From an uncultured Sphingomonadaceae bacterium (lineage in GTDB: Bacteria > Pseudomonadota > Alphaproteobacteria > Sphingomonadales > Sphingomonadaceae), in the NCBI GenBank assembly GCA_947494305.1, contig CANLUL010000001.1, positions 620,001-684,000 on the forward strand: 64,000 bases of DNA. Direction: 5' to 3'. Under the pieces are notes generated by a model that was not told where the DNA came from, searched no databases, and worked only from the letters and a program-made list of their open reading frames with translations. The position numbers were made by a program, and so were the translations under genes. Of the stretch, positions 56,927 to 64,000 are shown in pieces. The stretch's first letter is position 1; every line of letters begins with the position of its first letter.

Positions 56927-57318
56927 GATGATTCCTCCGGCCGAAACGCGTAAGTTGATTGAGTGTCGTTAAAAGGGGTGACGACAAATTCCATCGACAT
57001 GCCTAGTTTTAGATCATCCAGAGATGCGCCGACAATACGTGTCTCGACGATCGTCTCTCCCGGCAATTCGACGTAGCCAATCAGATAAGGTTCAAACACT
57101 TCTGGACCGGTGTAAGGTTCTTTCGGTTTGAAGTCCTGGCGCGTCCAGGACCACAAAGTTCCTTTTCTAGACAGCGCATAAGGCGTTACATTTTCTGCCG
57201 CATCGCCTTCTGGATATGGAAAAATTATCTTTCCATCTGGTAGTTGGCCGCCAAGTAATGTTGGCTCAGTCTCCTGCGTCCAAAGATTTTCTGCAATAGG
57301 TGCAAGTGTCTCGCTCAT
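56923..57318 (-). CDS. DUF35 OB-fold protein without zinc ribbon cysteines
   Basis: A 131-residue partner-type protein. Its C-terminal half (LWSWTRQDFKPKEPYTGPEVFEPYLIGYVELPGETIVETRIVG) is the DUF35 OB fold. The N-terminal rubredoxin-like part reads LLGGQLPDGKIIFPYPEG, where relatives have CxxC; the whole protein has no Cys, so no zinc is bound there. It overlaps the thiolase-like gene and the ACAD gene by four bases each, pointing to a stable complex with the thiolase-like protein. Confidence 0.85.
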   Translation of the reverse strand: MSETLAPIAENLWTQETEPTLLGGQLPDGKIIFPYPEGDAAENVTPYALSRKGTLWSWTRQDFKPKEPYTGPEVFEPYLIGYVELPGETIVETRIVGASLDDLKLGMSMEFVVTPFNDTQSTYAFRPEESS

Positions 57319-58403
57319 GCCGCCTCCGAATATTCTGAAAGATTGGTTGCCGCGTCGCCGAACAAACGTTCGAGTAGGATGATCCGCTTCATCGCATGGC
57401 CCACCGCCAGCTCGTCTGTAATTCCCATGCCGCCATGAAACTGTACGGCACGCTTGGCAATGAAATGTGCATTCTCACCAATAAAAGCTTTTGCACCGGC
57501 ATATTGGGCTTGCCAGGTTGGCGTTTCATCGCGTTGAATTAAAGTAGTGCGCCAGAGCATGGAACGCATTTGTTCAAGTTGAGCATAGCAATCAACCAGT
57601 CCATGCTGGATCACTTGGAAGCTTCCAATCGCCGTACCAAATTGTTCGCGCTGTTTTACATACTCAACCGTATCGTCAAACAAACGCTGCGCTAGTCCAA
57701 CCATCTCAGCACTGGCTAGAAGGCGAATTTCCGAAACTATCTCTGCAAATTTATCGGAATCGATATCCAGTTTGGCACTCGCTGCTACACTCACATTGCG
57801 CAATTGAATTTCTGATGCCATGCTGCCATCCGTCAAGCGATAGCCGCGTTTGTGCAAACCATCTGCGGTCGAGGGAACGAGGAATATCGACATCTCTCCG
57901 CCGCAGTCACAGGTCACGAGCAAATGATCGGCTATCATTCCATTCAGAACAAATCGCTTCTCACCCGAAATGACGAAGTCATCGCCAGACTGTTTGGCTG
58001 TCGTTGTTTTAGGTGTGAGATTGAATCGACCACTCGGTTCAGCAAATGCCGTCGCAACAATTTTGCTGCCATCGAGAACCGATTCCAACGTATCGCTTGC
58101 ACCAGCCGCTGCTAAAATCTTCGCTGAAAGCACACCATTTTCTAACCATGGATCAACCGCGTTTCCTTGGCCCATGGCTTCGGCAATCACGGCTAAATCG
58201 GTCAATGATCCGCCCATGCCGCCCTGATTTTCATCAGCGGCTAGGGCTATAAACCCCAACTCTGCCAACTCCTGCCAACGCGCTTTGTCATAGGCGCCGT
58301 CCATCTCACGAATTTTTCGCCGCGCTTCCACATCAATCGGCGCGACAAAGCGTTCGGCGGTCGCCTTGAACATTTCTTGATCTTCGGAGAGATCAAAATT
58401 CAT
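57315..58403 (-). CDS. Acyl-CoA dehydrogenase (short type)
   Basis: A 362-residue ACAD. FDLSEDQEMFKATAERFV is the N-terminal helix, ATAFAEPSGRFNLTPKTT and VISGEKRFVLNGMIADHLLV the middle block, and AVQFHGGMGITDELAVGHAMKRIILLERLFGD the C-terminal block with QFHGG. Members of this shorter branch often pair with a longer ACAD. Overlaps both neighbours (P450 and DUF35 genes) by four bases. Probably co-assembles with, or acts beside, the ACAD at 53050-54258. Confidence 0.9.
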   Translation of the reverse strand: MNFDLSEDQEMFKATAERFVAPIDVEARRKIREMDGAYDKARWQELAELGFIALAADENQGGMGGSLTDLAVIAEAMGQGNAVDPWLENGVLSAKILAAAGASDTLESVLDGSKIVATAFAEPSGRFNLTPKTTTAKQSGDDFVISGEKRFVLNGMIADHLLVTCDCGGEMSIFLVPSTADGLHKRGYRLTDGSMASEIQLRNVSVAASAKLDIDSDKFAEIVSEIRLLASAEMVGLAQRLFDDTVEYVKQREQFGTAIGSFQVIQHGLVDCYAQLEQMRSMLWRTTLIQRDETPTWQAQYAGAKAFIGENAHFIAKRAVQFHGGMGITDELAVGHAMKRIILLERLFGDAATNLSEYSEAA

Positions 58404-59644
58404 GCAATTTTCTCGTAGCTGATCGGAAGCTTGGTTACACCGCGGAGAAGAATATTGGGTAGCACGGTAATTGCGCTCTCATCTGCCAGCTGGAAATTGG
58501 TCAAACGAGACAGAAGCTCATCAAACGCAACGGCGATTTCCTTTCGGCTCAACATGTTGCCGACGCACATATGAATGCCTTTGCCAAAGGCCAGATGTTG
58601 GCGGACATTTTTGCGTTCAATGTCAAATTTGTCAGGATTTTCAAATTTCTTCGGATCGCGATTGGCCGCTGCATAGCGGATTTGCAATGTTGCTCCTTTG
58701 GGAATTTTTACGCCTCCCAATTCAGCATCTTTCATTACGATGCGCCACATGCCCGCGGACGGCGTCTCATAGCGAAGCGATTCTTCCACCATGTTACCAA
58801 TCAGTTTCGGATCATTGCCGCCGGCAGCCGCCACCGCTTTCTCCATTTGATCTGGATTACGGATAAGCTGGAGCATTAGGCCAGCGATGGTCGATGTCGT
58901 CGTTTCATTTCCCGCCACCATGAACTGTTGCATGATTGAAATAATTTCTGGATCAGTCAGGGGCTCTTCGCCATCGATCCGCGCTTCGACCAGATCGGTT
59001 AGAAGGTCATCACCGCCATTGGCACGGCGCTCATCAATCTTGCCTTTCATATAATGTTGATATTCGACAAATGATCGCGCGCATTCCAGCTCGCGATCCC
59101 GATCAACCAACTGGCTGAAACGATCGACTGCTGCATCAGACCAATATTTCACCTGCTTGGGATCATTATCCAGTCCGATTTGCTGCGCTATCATTGCGAC
59201 CGGCAATGGCACAGCAAATTCCTCGACAAACTCGCATTCGTTCTTTCCCGAGAGATTGTCGATAAGTTGAATTGCTTTGGCGCGCATATCATCTTCAATC
59301 GCGTTTACGCGCGGCATAGAGAATGCGAGATTTACCAGTTTGCGAAACCGTGTGTGTACCGGAGGATCAGCGGTCAATAATGTTGCTTCGTTGGGAAAGC
59401 CTTCCGCCAGAATAGCATCAATCTCAGGATCGTCCGCGCCCATTAAGGAGCCAAAGTCGTTGGAGAACTCTTCTACACGTCCAGTCGCTTCGGCCACCAA
59501 TTCATAGTCATAGACAATATAGGTGTTTTGCTCTGGTACATGCTGGATTTTCATATCAGCCGCATGTGCTTCGCGATAGAACTCAAATGGGTCGGTCAGC
59601 ACTTCTGGTGCAAAGAAGTTTTGCTGATCAATCGGTTTGTTCAC
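58400..59644 (-). CDS. Cytochrome P450
   Basis: A 414-residue soluble bacterial P450. The I-helix oxygen motif is AGNETTTS, the ExxR is in ESLRYETPSAGMWRIV, and the haem-binding loop is FGKGIHMCVGNMLSRKE with the Cys ligand at 360. It hydroxylates or epoxidises its substrate with a ferredoxin/reductase pair not found here. I choose the GTG at 59644 because AGAGGGAG stands eight bases upstream; an ATG at 59683 would add 13 residues. It overlaps the ACAD gene stop-start (ATGA). Confidence 0.93.
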   Translation of the reverse strand: MNKPIDQQNFFAPEVLTDPFEFYREAHAADMKIQHVPEQNTYIVYDYELVAEATGRVEEFSNDFGSLMGADDPEIDAILAEGFPNEATLLTADPPVHTRFRKLVNLAFSMPRVNAIEDDMRAKAIQLIDNLSGKNECEFVEEFAVPLPVAMIAQQIGLDNDPKQVKYWSDAAVDRFSQLVDRDRELECARSFVEYQHYMKGKIDERRANGGDDLLTDLVEARIDGEEPLTDPEIISIMQQFMVAGNETTTSTIAGLMLQLIRNPDQMEKAVAAAGGNDPKLIGNMVEESLRYETPSAGMWRIVMKDAELGGVKIPKGATLQIRYAAANRDPKKFENPDKFDIERKNVRQHLAFGKGIHMCVGNMLSRKEIAVAFDELLSRLTNFQLADESAITVLPNILLRGVTKLPISYEKIA

Positions 59645-59735
59645 TTGGTCGACTCCCTCTACTTTGAAGTACCATAGCGCCAACTTTCGGAATCTGGCGA
59701 TGCGTCAATTTGTTAGTCACACGATTAAAGGGATT

Positions 59736-60110
59736 CTACCCAGCCAAAAACTCGCGCTGGAATTCGGCGCCGTCAAAATAGTCGCGCCAATTCTGAATTT
59801 TACCTTCGTCGTTCAATTCAAACGTACCCATCACTCGGATGCTGGCTTTTTTACCGCCTTCCAAAATGAAATTGTCTGTGCGCTCTGTTAGAACGGTATT
59901 GCCATTGGCTGCAATGGCATGGGTTTCCCAATTGCACCCCTCCATTGGCGGAAAACCCTCCATCATGGCTTGAACGGCCTCAATGCCATTTGCCGGCTCC
60001 AATGGAATATTGTGCCAGACCACATCGTCGGCCATCATTCCGAATGCGCTTTCCATATCCAGATTGTTCCAGGCAGCAATAAATGCCTCAACGGTTTCCT
60101 GCGGTGTCAT
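59736..60110 (-). CDS. Limonene-1,2-epoxide-hydrolase-like protein
   Basis: A 124-residue cone-fold protein. The catalytic set of limonene epoxide hydrolase (Asp-Arg-Asp) seems kept: R77-x-D79 in TERTDNF and Asp110/113 in WRDYFDG. MGTFELNDEGKIQNWRDYFD is the family hallmark. It would open an epoxide to a diol without a covalent intermediate. Next to a P450 this suggests epoxidation followed by hydrolysis on a terpene-like or alkene substrate. It lies 11 bases downstream of the MDR gene. Confidence 0.83.
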   Translation of the reverse strand: MTPQETVEAFIAAWNNLDMESAFGMMADDVVWHNIPLEPANGIEAVQAMMEGFPPMEGCNWETHAIAANGNTVLTERTDNFILEGGKKASIRVMGTFELNDEGKIQNWRDYFDGAEFQREFLAG

Positions 60111-60121
60111 AAATTCTCTCC

Positions 60122-61135
60122 CTAAGCGATTTTGAGGATCATCTTGCCTTGATTGGAACCTTCGAACAGGCGCATGAAAGCATCGTAAGTATTTTCAATG
60201 CCTTCATCGATATGCTCATCGATATTGATTTTGCCTTCGGCAGCGCAAACACCCATTTCAGCAGCGCCTTCGCCAAAACGTTCAACATAGTCGGCAACAA
60301 GCAGGCCCTGAATTTTCGCACGATGTACGATCAGTTTCCAGAGGTTCCGCGCGCCAACAGGTTCGGTGCTATTATACTCGCTGATCAGTCCGCAAAGGCC
60401 TATGCGGGCATCGTTGTTGATGTTGTCCAATCCAGCGTCCAATATTATCCCGCCGACATTTTCGAAAATAACATCGACTCCATCCGGTGCCGCTTCTTTG
60501 ATAGCGGCATTGAGGGCGGCTTGGTCCTTGCCGCGATAATCTATCGCTGCGTCATAATTATATCTTTCCGTCAGTCTGGCACATTTTTCAGGACCACCGG
60601 CAATTCCAACAGCTCGACATCCTTTAATTTTTGCCAGTTGTCCAACAATCGACCCAACCGCTCCAGCAGCGCCTGTGACCAAGACGGTGTCGCCTTCTTT
60701 GGGTTCGCAAACTTCAAGGAAACCGAAATAGGCAGTCATTCCCACAGCACCGAAAAGTGAAAGATAGTTTGTGACGGACGGAACCGCATCGGGATCGATA
60801 GGCTGAGTAAAGCCGCCGACCATGCCCACCGAATATTCCTCAATACCATTCAAGCCCATCACCCATTGGCCTTTTTCAAAGCCTTCCGCTTTACTCTCTT
60901 CGACGATGCCAATGGTGCTTGCGCGAAAAGGTGAATCGAGCGGGATCGGCGGCATATATGATGGACGATCATCCATCCAGCCGCGCATCGCTGGGTCAAG
61001 AGACGCATATTGGTTGTGAATCAGAAACTGCCCATCCGCGATCTCCGGAAGTGGTTCCTCTCGCAATTCAAAATCTTCTGGAACAGGATCTCCATTGGGT
61101 CGGCGTTTTAGGATGAAGCGTTTGTTGGTGGTCAT
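60122..61135 (-). CDS. NADP-dependent MDR oxidoreductase (leukotriene B4 dehydrogenase/CurA-like)
   Basis: A 337-residue zinc-free medium-chain reductase. RFILKRRPNGDPVPEDFELREEPLPEI is the usual N-terminus of the YncB/CurA branch. LVTGAAGAVGSIVGQLAKI is the nucleotide motif, GIAGGPEKCARL follows, and VDVIFENVGG is a strand-turn typical of the group. Such enzymes reduce alpha-beta double bonds of enones. The ATG at 61135 is preferred; an earlier in-frame start at 61246 adds 37 unrelated residues. Head gene of the leftward operon, divergent from a paralog. Confidence 0.9.
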   Translation of the reverse strand: MTTNKRFILKRRPNGDPVPEDFELREEPLPEIADGQFLIHNQYASLDPAMRGWMDDRPSYMPPIPLDSPFRASTIGIVEESKAEGFEKGQWVMGLNGIEEYSVGMVGGFTQPIDPDAVPSVTNYLSLFGAVGMTAYFGFLEVCEPKEGDTVLVTGAAGAVGSIVGQLAKIKGCRAVGIAGGPEKCARLTERYNYDAAIDYRGKDQAALNAAIKEAAPDGVDVIFENVGGIILDAGLDNINNDARIGLCGLISEYNSTEPVGARNLWKLIVHRAKIQGLLVADYVERFGEGAAEMGVCAAEGKINIDEHIDEGIENTYDAFMRLFEGSNQGKMILKIA

Positions 61136-61203
61136 AGAGAATGCTCTTTCTGATGATTGTTTTCTCACTAGCAAATTAAGCCATATCACTGGCCAACAAA
61201 TCT

Positions 61204-61244
61204 GCACTACTGTCAGTAACGATAAGCCCTTTTGGGCGTAGTGC
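61204..61244. promoter_or_regulatory. Nested inverted repeats between two divergent MDR genes
   Basis: GCACTAC (61204-61210) and GTAGTGC (61238-61244) form a 7-bp inverted pair 27 bases apart; inside it AGCCCTTTTGGGC can fold into a small hairpin. The element lies in the 137-base gap between divergent MDR genes, 28 bases before the rightward one. It may be a shared operator. Confidence 0.4.
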
Positions 61245-61272
61245 AAAATTTATGAGACAAGGACGCAATCCC

Positions 61273-62271
61273 ATGACAATGACCCGGCAATGGCTACTCA
61301 ACGATCACCCACGTGGACGCGGTATCGAAGACGGTGATTTCAAACTCGCTGAAACCCAACTGCCTCCACCGGGCGACGGAGAGATTTTGGTGCAGACCAA
61401 GTTTTTGGGATTTGATCCAGCCCAGAAGGGATGGATGGAGAATATTGCCGACTATGTTGCGCCCATGGCCATAGGCGATGTAATGCGCGGCAGTGCCATC
61501 AGTGAGGTGATTGAGAGCAATCACCCGAAATTTGCCGTGGGCGATGTCCTGATGGGGCAAACCGGTTGGACCGAATATGCCATTTCTGATGGTGAAGGCA
61601 TGACCAAGGTGGATACAGCACTTTCTCCAACGACCATGTTGTCGGTGCTGGGAACAACAGGAGTGACGGCCTATTGCGGCTTATTCAAAATCGGCAAGCC
61701 TGTCGCCGGAGACACAGTGGTTGTATCGGGAGCAGCAGGTGCGACTGGGTCAATTGTCGGCCAGTTAGCAAAAATTGCAGGCTGCCGGGTTGTTGGTATC
61801 GCAGGCGGTCCGGAAAAATGTCAGTGGCTGGTTGACGAAGCTGGTTATGATGCGGCGATTGATTACAAGGCCGGTGACGTAAAAAAACAGCTTAAAGAGA
61901 GCTGCCCTAAAGGTGTTGATGTCATCTTCGATAATGTTGGCGGTACAATATTGAATGACATGCTAGCCTGTATCGCAACAAATGCGCGGGTCGTTATTTG
62001 TGGCGGTATCAGTCGCTATGAAACGGGAAACTTGCCTGCTGGTCCTGAAAATTATTTCAATCTCGTTTTTCGCCGCGCTTCGATGGCGGGCTTTATCGTG
62101 CTTGATTGGGCAGATGAATTCCCAGGCATCCGCAAACGTCTCGAAGGTTTTGTGCAGGATGGTAGCCTGAAATATCAGGAAGACATTCAGGAAGGTTTTG
62201 AAAACGCGCCCGCCACGCTTAAACGCCTTTTTGTCGGCGCCAATCGCGGCAAGCAGCTTTTGAAATTGTAG
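61273..62271 (+). CDS. NADP-dependent MDR oxidoreductase (paralog)
   Basis: A 332-residue zinc-free MDR, clearly paralogous to the one at 60122-61135. VVSGAAGATGSIVGQLAKIAGCRVVGIAGGPEKC is the nucleotide site and VDVIFDNVGGTILNDML the following strand. It likely reduces an enone or enoyl substrate. The start is chosen at ATG 61273 (AAGGA upstream); 61252 and 61279 are alternatives. Divergent from its paralog; a shared control region lies between them. Confidence 0.9.
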   Translation: MTMTRQWLLNDHPRGRGIEDGDFKLAETQLPPPGDGEILVQTKFLGFDPAQKGWMENIADYVAPMAIGDVMRGSAISEVIESNHPKFAVGDVLMGQTGWTEYAISDGEGMTKVDTALSPTTMLSVLGTTGVTAYCGLFKIGKPVAGDTVVVSGAAGATGSIVGQLAKIAGCRVVGIAGGPEKCQWLVDEAGYDAAIDYKAGDVKKQLKESCPKGVDVIFDNVGGTILNDMLACIATNARVVICGGISRYETGNLPAGPENYFNLVFRRASMAGFIVLDWADEFPGIRKRLEGFVQDGSLKYQEDIQEGFENAPATLKRLFVGANRGKQLLKL

Positions 62272-62287
62272 ACTCTGGCAAGAAGGC

Positions 62288-62629
62288 CTAGCTGTCGAAA
62301 GCTTCGGTGGCTTGGCCTTCTGCATTGTAAACCGGGCCTTCTTTCGAAACCAAATATTTCTTGCTCTCAGCGCCGGTCATTCCGAACGTACCAATGTGAT
62401 CGCGCATGCCAGCATAAGCAGGACCTTTGAAATGGGCTGCTAACGCCTCTTCGCTCTCCCATTCTTCAAACACATTGACGCGCGATGGATCATTACCATC
62501 CGCGCTCCATTCATAATGATTACAGCCATCCTGAGCGAGCGCACCATCGATCCATTTTTTTGCCGAAGTCAAAGCTTCTTCTCTTTGGGCTGGATCCAAA
62601 TCGATTTGCGCGGCTATTACGACTTTCAT
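62288..62629 (-). CDS. Antibiotic biosynthesis monooxygenase (ABM) domain protein
   Basis: A 113-residue ferredoxin-like dimeric alpha+beta barrel protein. VVIAAQIDLDPAQREEALTSAKKWI is followed by DGCNHYEWSADGNDPSRVNVFEEWESEEALAAHFKGP, the classic ABM pattern. Members include cofactor-free quinone-forming monooxygenases and also proteins of unknown role. The ATG at 62629 has GAGGAGAG upstream. It is convergent with the MDR gene, 16 bases apart. Confidence 0.87.
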   Translation of the reverse strand: MKVVIAAQIDLDPAQREEALTSAKKWIDGALAQDGCNHYEWSADGNDPSRVNVFEEWESEEALAAHFKGPAYAGMRDHIGTFGMTGAESKKYLVSKEGPVYNAEGQATEAFDS

Positions 62630-62756
62630 GTTTCTCTCCTCTAGATTGATCATCCCTATGGTGAGAAGTGCCAACTTGGCCAATCCTCTTTTTTGACAAG
62701 GGCGCAACCCAGCGAATTTCTATACAAGCGGTCCAAACAGAAAAAGGAGTTTGGAT

Positions 62757-63575
62757 ATGGCGGGACGTTTAGAAGGTAAATCGGCGCTGGTGTTGGGTGC
62801 AGCATCACAGGGCAATATGGCACAAGTCACCGCGAAATTATTTGCGGATGAAGGTGCGAAAGTGACCGTTGCCGGACGCAAAGAGGAAGAACTCAAAAGA
62901 TTTTCTGAAGAGATCGGCGGCGCATATGCGATTTGCGATATCACTAGCCACGAGCAAGTGACGGCTATGGTCAAAACAGCAACCGATGGCTTCGGCCGCC
63001 TCGATGTTGCGGTCAACGCAACAGGATGGGGCTTGGTGAAGCCAACAATCGAACTCACTGATGAAGAGCTTGACGATATGGTCGCGCTGCAATTCAAAGG
63101 TGTGCATTACTTTTTGGCTGAGTGCGTGAAAGCGATGATGGCGCAAGACCCGCAAGGCGGTTCCATCATGCAATTTTCATCTGCTACAACCAAAGCGCTG
63201 ATCAACAATCATGCTGCCTATATCGGAACCAAAAGAGGTGCCGAAGCATTGATTGAAACCGTTGCCAATGACTACGGGCAATATGGAATTAAAGCGAACA
63301 CCGTGTCTCCCGCTTTTACCGAGTCACCCATGACATCGGATAGCTTTCAGGTTCCCGGGTTGGTTGATGCGTTCATGCCAAAATACCCGCTGGGCCGTCT
63401 AAACACATCCGACGATGTTGCGCGTGCAGCCTTGTGGCTGGCGAGCGACGAAGCCTTTGTCACAGGGCAAAACATTCAACCCAATGGTGGCCTGACGTTG
63501 CGTGGCAACCCTCAGGCGGTGGATATTGAAGCATCGATCGGAGCCGCGATGGCCGCAGCGCAAGCTGACGGATAA
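62757..63575 (+). CDS. SDR family oxidoreductase
   Basis: A 272-residue SDR. ALVLGAASQGNMAQVTAKLF is an altered glycine loop (GAASQGNM instead of TGxxxGIG), AVNATGWGLV replaces NNAG, Ser is in IMQFSSATTKAL, and the catalytic pair is in AAYIGTKRGAEALI. The C-terminus extends about 20 residues past the usual GG. The ATG at 62757 follows AAAAGGAGT. It converges on the SDR gene at the window end. Confidence 0.87.
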   Translation: MAGRLEGKSALVLGAASQGNMAQVTAKLFADEGAKVTVAGRKEEELKRFSEEIGGAYAICDITSHEQVTAMVKTATDGFGRLDVAVNATGWGLVKPTIELTDEELDDMVALQFKGVHYFLAECVKAMMAQDPQGGSIMQFSSATTKALINNHAAYIGTKRGAEALIETVANDYGQYGIKANTVSPAFTESPMTSDSFQVPGLVDAFMPKYPLGRLNTSDDVARAALWLASDEAFVTGQNIQPNGGLTLRGNPQAVDIEASIGAAMAAAQADG

Positions 63576-63579
63576 CTGC

Positions 63580-64000
63580 TCAATATTGAGCAGTTCCACC
63601 ATCAACGCTGAGCATCGCCCCGGTGATGCCAGCGCCTTCATCGGACGCCAGTAGCAAGGCCATGGCTGCGATCTCTTCAACGGTATTGGGCCGCTTGATC
63701 GCGCTTTCTTGAGAGAACATAGCAATCATCTCGTCAAAGGTCATGCCCATGGCTTCTGCGGTGTCGGGCCCGTTGTTCTTGATGATATCGGTAATCACCA
63801 GACCCGGGCAGATGCAATTGGCGGTGACACCGACTTCGCCGACTTCGCGCGCTAAAGATTTGGTCATGCCGTTAATGGCATGTTTCGCGGCGGTATAGGC
63901 GGTGAAAATCGGCTTGCCGTGTTTCCCTTCCATCGAAGAGATATTGATGACACGACCCCATTTGCGGTCAATCATGCCTCTAAGGGCGCGGCGGGTTGCA
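63580..64000 (-). CDS. SDR family oxidoreductase, C-terminal part (cut by window edge)
   Basis: The last 139 residues of an SDR; the reading frame is open to the right edge, so the start lies outside. Visible parts are the catalytic Ser in RVINISSMEG, the pair in TAYTAAKHAINGM, the CICPGLVITD turn after the Lys, and the C-terminal ITGAMLSVDGGTAQY. An internal Met (63975) is not the true start because the in-frame codons before it continue the fold. Confidence 0.88.
   Translation of the reverse strand, partial: ATRRALRGMIDRKWGRVINISSMEGKHGKPIFTAYTAAKHAINGMTKSLAREVGEVGVTANCICPGLVITDIIKNNGPDTAEAMGMTFDEMIAMFSQESAIKRPNTVEEIAAMALLLASDEGAGITGAMLSVDGGTAQY

Overview
The window is a chromosomal piece of an alphaproteobacterium, most likely a member of the Sphingomonadales (Sphingorhabdus/Parasphingorhabdus/Sphingopyxis-like). 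The reasons are the order trpA-trpB-trpF-pyrF-LapA-domain gene, an F0 ATP synthase operon separated from F1 and carrying both b' and b subunits, a gcrA cell-cycle regulator, and a very large set of SDRs, acyl-CoA enzymes and oxygenases. The assignment is inference; no rRNA or other taxonomic marker is present. I see no insertion sequence, prophage, CRISPR array or rRNA. The only RNA gene is tRNA-Ser(CGA).

Region 1 (1-32.5 kb) is mostly housekeeping. It holds tryptophan and pyrimidine synthesis (trpA partial, trpB, trpF, pyrF), purB, a phosphofructokinase, a DoxX-NDH-2 fusion respiratory dehydrogenase, PPK2, radC and an alphaproteobacterial ydbH-ynbE-ydbL envelope lipid-transport operon ending in a clear terminator. 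Then come a GMC (choline-type) dehydrogenase beside a shortened BCCT transporter, a Popeye-like membrane cNMP-binding protein, the F0 operon (atpI-atpB-atpE-atpF'-atpF, terminator), uvrC-recO, leuB, metZ, a chain of overlapping genes (apaG, LysR regulator, GNAT), a two-domain beta-lactamase-fold protein, parE, gcrA, an ABC-2 permease and hspQ.

Region 2 (32.8-64 kb) is catabolic and almost continuous. A FadH-like reductase, the tRNA and an orphan XdhC come first. A leftward block (42.9-36.0 kb) follows: SDR, Rieske oxygenase, MFS transporter, SDR, ketosteroid-dehydrogenase-like flavoprotein and NmrA protein. Then come an NTF2-like protein, an ECF sigma factor with a small membrane protein, an SDR and a second NmrA protein. 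A rightward operon (46.3-52.2 kb) encodes acyl-CoA synthetase, crotonase, an SDR lacking the catalytic Tyr, thiamine-diphosphate E1 alpha and beta, a free-standing lipoyl domain and an NTF2-like protein. A LuxR solo lies next. A tightly coupled leftward operon (61.1-53.0 kb) encodes a quinone-oxidoreductase-like MDR, a limonene-epoxide-hydrolase-like protein, P450, acyl-CoA dehydrogenase, DUF35 protein, thiolase-like enzyme, SDR, ThuA protein and a second acyl-CoA dehydrogenase. Another MDR, an ABM monooxygenase and two SDRs close the window.

Taken together, region 2 looks like a pathway for a hydrophobic, probably cyclic (terpenoid- or steroid-like) substrate: oxygenation by P450 and Rieske enzymes, CoA activation, beta-oxidation-type steps with two acyl-CoA dehydrogenases, possibly retro-aldol cleavage by the thiolase/DUF35 pair, and a 2-oxoacid-type cleavage by an E1 that delivers to a stand-alone lipoyl carrier. 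The substrate cannot be read from sequence alone. The E1/free lipoyl module without E2 or E3 is the best candidate for something not yet described.
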